A DNA stretch of 5,941 bases from Phycisphaerae bacterium (GTDB lineage: Bacteria; Planctomycetota; Phycisphaerae; Sedimentisphaerales; Anaerobacaceae). The notes under the pieces are model-generated. The model worked only from the letters and a program-made list of their open reading frames with translations. It was not told the DNA's origin and ran no database searches. A program made the translations under genes and the position numbers. The stretch is from assembly GCA_030630315.1 (NCBI GenBank), contig DAOVNI010000114.1, positions 1-5,941 on the forward strand, written 5' to 3'. Below are positions 4,600 to 5,941 of the stretch, in pieces (position 1 is the stretch's first letter; the number at the start of each line of letters is the position of its first letter).

Positions 4600-5651
4600 C
4601 ACATTCCTTTCCTAGTGGATACTTCTTTCCCAACTAATCCATCGGCGACCACCAAGGCAACGCGCCGAATCAACTCCGGGGGTAATGCGTTAGCAATCAG
4701 CGACGCGACAGCACCCTTGCCACTTTCATTATTGAAACGATAGCTCTTTGGAAAAGTCTGCAACAATGCCGCCTCTAGTAAAGTTATTGCTCTATTCTCT
4801 TCTGGGTGCAGAAATCTGCCTTTAGATGGATTTGTGCAGCCGCTCGTTATTGTCGGTGAGACTTTATTCCACGCCATCCTTCCGTACACATCCTTAAACC
4901 CATCACACCTTCTATGACACGCGAGTTGACGCCTTCTGCCCAACTCCATCCTGCTTCCACCATTCTTTGGTATCTTCTTTATAAGTTCTACGATCTTCTT
5001 ACTCCTCCGCTCCGACAAATCGTGCAGCTTGTTACCGCTTTCACCTGCAGGTTTCAAATCTCCAATCGCATCAAGTACAGTCCGCTCACATCGAGCCTTT
5101 TGTGCAAACCCGATTTCTCCATTAACCCCGGCTAATAAGATCAAGCGCCTCCTTCTTTGAGGTACGCCATAGTCAGCCGCATCCAAAACATCATGATTAA
5201 CCGTATATCCTAAATCATCCAACTTCCTACATAGCTTCTTGAATCTTTTGTCCTTTTGCAGACCCGGTACATTCTCCATCATTACCGCTTTAGGCGCAAG
5301 CTCTTTTACAAAACGCAAAAATTCAAAAATCAAATCATTCCGCTCATCAGAGATTTCATATCCGCCGTTTAACGTTCGCATTGTTGAAAAACCCTGACAC
5401 GGTGGACATCCGGCCAACAAATCAAGTTCACCTTTCCTGAGTCCGAGTTTTCGCTTAACCCAACCGACGGTCAAACCTTGAATATCCCGCTCCCAAACAA
5501 GTACTTCCGGATGATTTACCTTGTATGTTTCAATCGCTAAACTGTCGTTATCAATCGCCCCGATAACTTCAAAACCCGCTTGCTTCAACCCCAGCGTCAA
5601 CCCCCCACACCCGCAGAACAAATCTATCGCTTTTGGTTTCTTCGTTGCCAT
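4599..5651 (-). CDS. dcm: C5-cytosine DNA methyltransferase (Dcm family)
   Basis: This is a 350-residue enzyme that transfers a methyl group from S-adenosylmethionine to carbon 5 of cytosine in a short DNA site. Numbered from the ATG at 5651, the conserved motifs appear in order: AIDLFCGCGGLTLG (8-21, motif I), GCPPCQGFS (81-89, motif IV, catalytic C85), MENVPG (125-130, motif VI), QRRRRLI (165-171, motif VIII), a target-recognition region at about 180-285, NRAITLLEAALLQTFP (286-301, motif IX) and LIANALPPELI (318-328, motif X). All catalytic residues are present and the length is normal. The open frame extends to a GTG at 5690 directly after a TAG stop, but motif I begins so soon after the ATG that I prefer 5651; neither start has a good Shine-Dalgarno. 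It is the first gene of the operon, and its TGA overlaps the ATPase ATG. Target sequence unknown. Confidence 0.95.
   Translation of the reverse strand: MATKKPKAIDLFCGCGGLTLGLKQAGFEVIGAIDNDSLAIETYKVNHPEVLVWERDIQGLTVGWVKRKLGLRKGELDLLAGCPPCQGFSTMRTLNGGYEISDERNDLIFEFLRFVKELAPKAVMMENVPGLQKDKRFKKLCRKLDDLGYTVNHDVLDAADYGVPQRRRRLILLAGVNGEIGFAQKARCERTVLDAIGDLKPAGESGNKLHDLSERRSKKIVELIKKIPKNGGSRMELGRRRQLACHRRCDGFKDVYGRMAWNKVSPTITSGCTNPSKGRFLHPEENRAITLLEAALLQTFPKSYRFNNESGKGAVASLIANALPPELIRRVALVVADGLVGKEVSTRKGM
4605..4613 (-). promoter_or_regulatory. Ribosome binding site of the GHKL ATPase gene
   Basis: The purine-rich AGGAAAGGA on the minus strand ends 5 nt before the ATG at 4599 and lies inside the last codons of the methyltransferase. 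Together with the TGATG stop-start overlap it favours the ATG over the GTG at 4602 and indicates translational coupling. Confidence 0.65.
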
Positions 5652-5657
5652 TTGTGA

Positions 5658-5681
5658 ACAAGTATACAAGTTTACAAGTTT
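5658..5681. repeat. Three 8-bp direct repeats in front of the methyltransferase
   Basis: On the plus strand ACAAGTAT (5658-5665), ACAAGTTT (5666-5673) and ACAAGTTT (5674-5681) follow without a gap; on the coding strand the core reads ACTTGT three times. The array starts 6 bp upstream of the preferred ATG, so it lies in the 5' leader or, if the GTG at 5690 is used, inside the first codons. Its position fits an operator for autoregulation of the module, but no protein is known to bind it. I find no consensus -35/-10 pair in this gap. Confidence 0.6.
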
Positions 5682-5750
5682 ACACACCACCTAAAATTCA
5701 GCACCAAAGACAATTTTTCTCAGCCATTTCCTAAATCCATTCCCTAACCT

Positions 5751-5778
5751 CTGACATCCGAAATCTGACGTCCGACAT
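5751..5778. repeat. 14-bp tandem duplication
   Basis: CTGACATCCGAAAT (5751-5764) is followed directly by CTGACGTCCGACAT (5765-5778), 12 of 14 positions identical. It lies in the gap between the response-regulator gene and the methyltransferase. It resembles the short degenerate CCGAAA-type intergenic repeats on the other side of the operon (ATCCGAAA also at 1993-2000). Confidence 0.55.
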
Positions 5779-5803
5779 ACGTTTCACGGATGACGGGTCA
5801 CGT

Positions 5804-5941
5804 TTACAGATTATATTCTTTGATTTTTCGGTAGAGTGTTCTCTCGCCGATGCCTAAGATTTTTGCAGCTTTTTCGCGGTTGCCTTTTGTTTTGGCTAAT
5901 GTGTCTGTAATAGCCTGCTTTTCAAGTTCGTCCAGTGGCAA
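5804..5941 (-). CDS. Partial sigma-54-dependent (NtrC-type) response regulator, C-terminus
   Basis: The minus strand holds an open frame entering from the right edge and ending at a TAA at 5806-5804; 45 residues are visible. It begins [20 protein letters not shown] and contains the Fis-type helix-turn-helix [19 protein letters not shown], ending IKEYNL. This is the standard C-terminus of NtrC-family activators, in which this helix-turn-helix binds enhancer sites and an upstream AAA+ domain drives sigma-54 RNA polymerase. Neither the AAA+ domain nor a receiver domain is visible. About 150 bp separate it from the methyltransferase ATG, so it is probably a chromosomal neighbour and not part of the defence operon. 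A Fis-domain protein lacking the AAA+ region cannot be excluded. Confidence 0.85.
   Translation of the reverse strand: MPLDELEKQAITDTLAKTKGNREKAAKILGIGERTLYRKIKEYNL

Noticed and set aside
4599..5651. Methyltransferase as a solitary housekeeping Dcm
   Set aside because: It is translationally coupled to the ATPase and followed by vsr, so it is better read as part of a module.
5652..5803. A promoter for the methyltransferase, for example using TATACT at 5666-5661
   Set aside because: No acceptable -35 hexamer lies 15-18 bp upstream of that or any other -10-like hexamer in the gap.

Overview
All seven coding regions I can support lie on the minus strand, so the window reads from right to left. 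The organism is probably a Planctomycetota bacterium of the Phycisphaerae/Sedimentisphaerales type. I infer this from the DUF6941-like protein, the CcsA-type (System II) cytochrome c maturation protein, and an intergenic block whose frames read like the KPNQTQ-rich junk ORFs I recall from such genomes. I could not run a search, so the taxonomy is an inference.

Right edge (5804-5941): the last 45 codons of a sigma-54-dependent NtrC-type response regulator, ending in a Fis-type helix-turn-helix. Next comes a gap of about 150 bp with a 14-bp tandem repeat and an array of three 8-bp repeats directly in front of the next gene.

Centre (2199-5651): a compact three-gene operon. It encodes a C5-cytosine DNA methyltransferase (Dcm family), a 655-residue GHKL/Bergerat-fold ATPase of the MutL/MORC-like kind with a C-terminal PD-(D/E)XK-like domain, and a Vsr-family endonuclease. 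The first two genes overlap by one base (TGATG), and the third follows after 25 bp. This looks like a self-contained restriction-modification or defence module. Its Vsr lacks the zinc ligands of the E. coli enzyme, and the nuclease-like domain of the ATPase has Met where the catalytic Lys is expected. This is the most interesting part of the window.

Intergenic block (1534-2198): about 665 bp without a convincing gene. From the vsr end it holds a weak terminator, a near-consensus promoter (TTGACT-16-TATAAT), three evenly spaced tetraloop hairpins at the predicted transcript start, further inverted and direct repeats, and about nine copies of a TTGGGTTTG unit spaced 10 or 11 bp apart. This block sits between the defence operon and ccsA.

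Left part (1-1533): ccsA, a haem-handling membrane protein of cytochrome c assembly, then a two-gene unit. That unit is a DUF6941-like protein and an unrecognised partial gene overlapping it by 8 bp. It has its own promoter of the same TTGACT-16-TATAAT form, placed so close to the ATG that the mRNA should be leaderless or nearly so.
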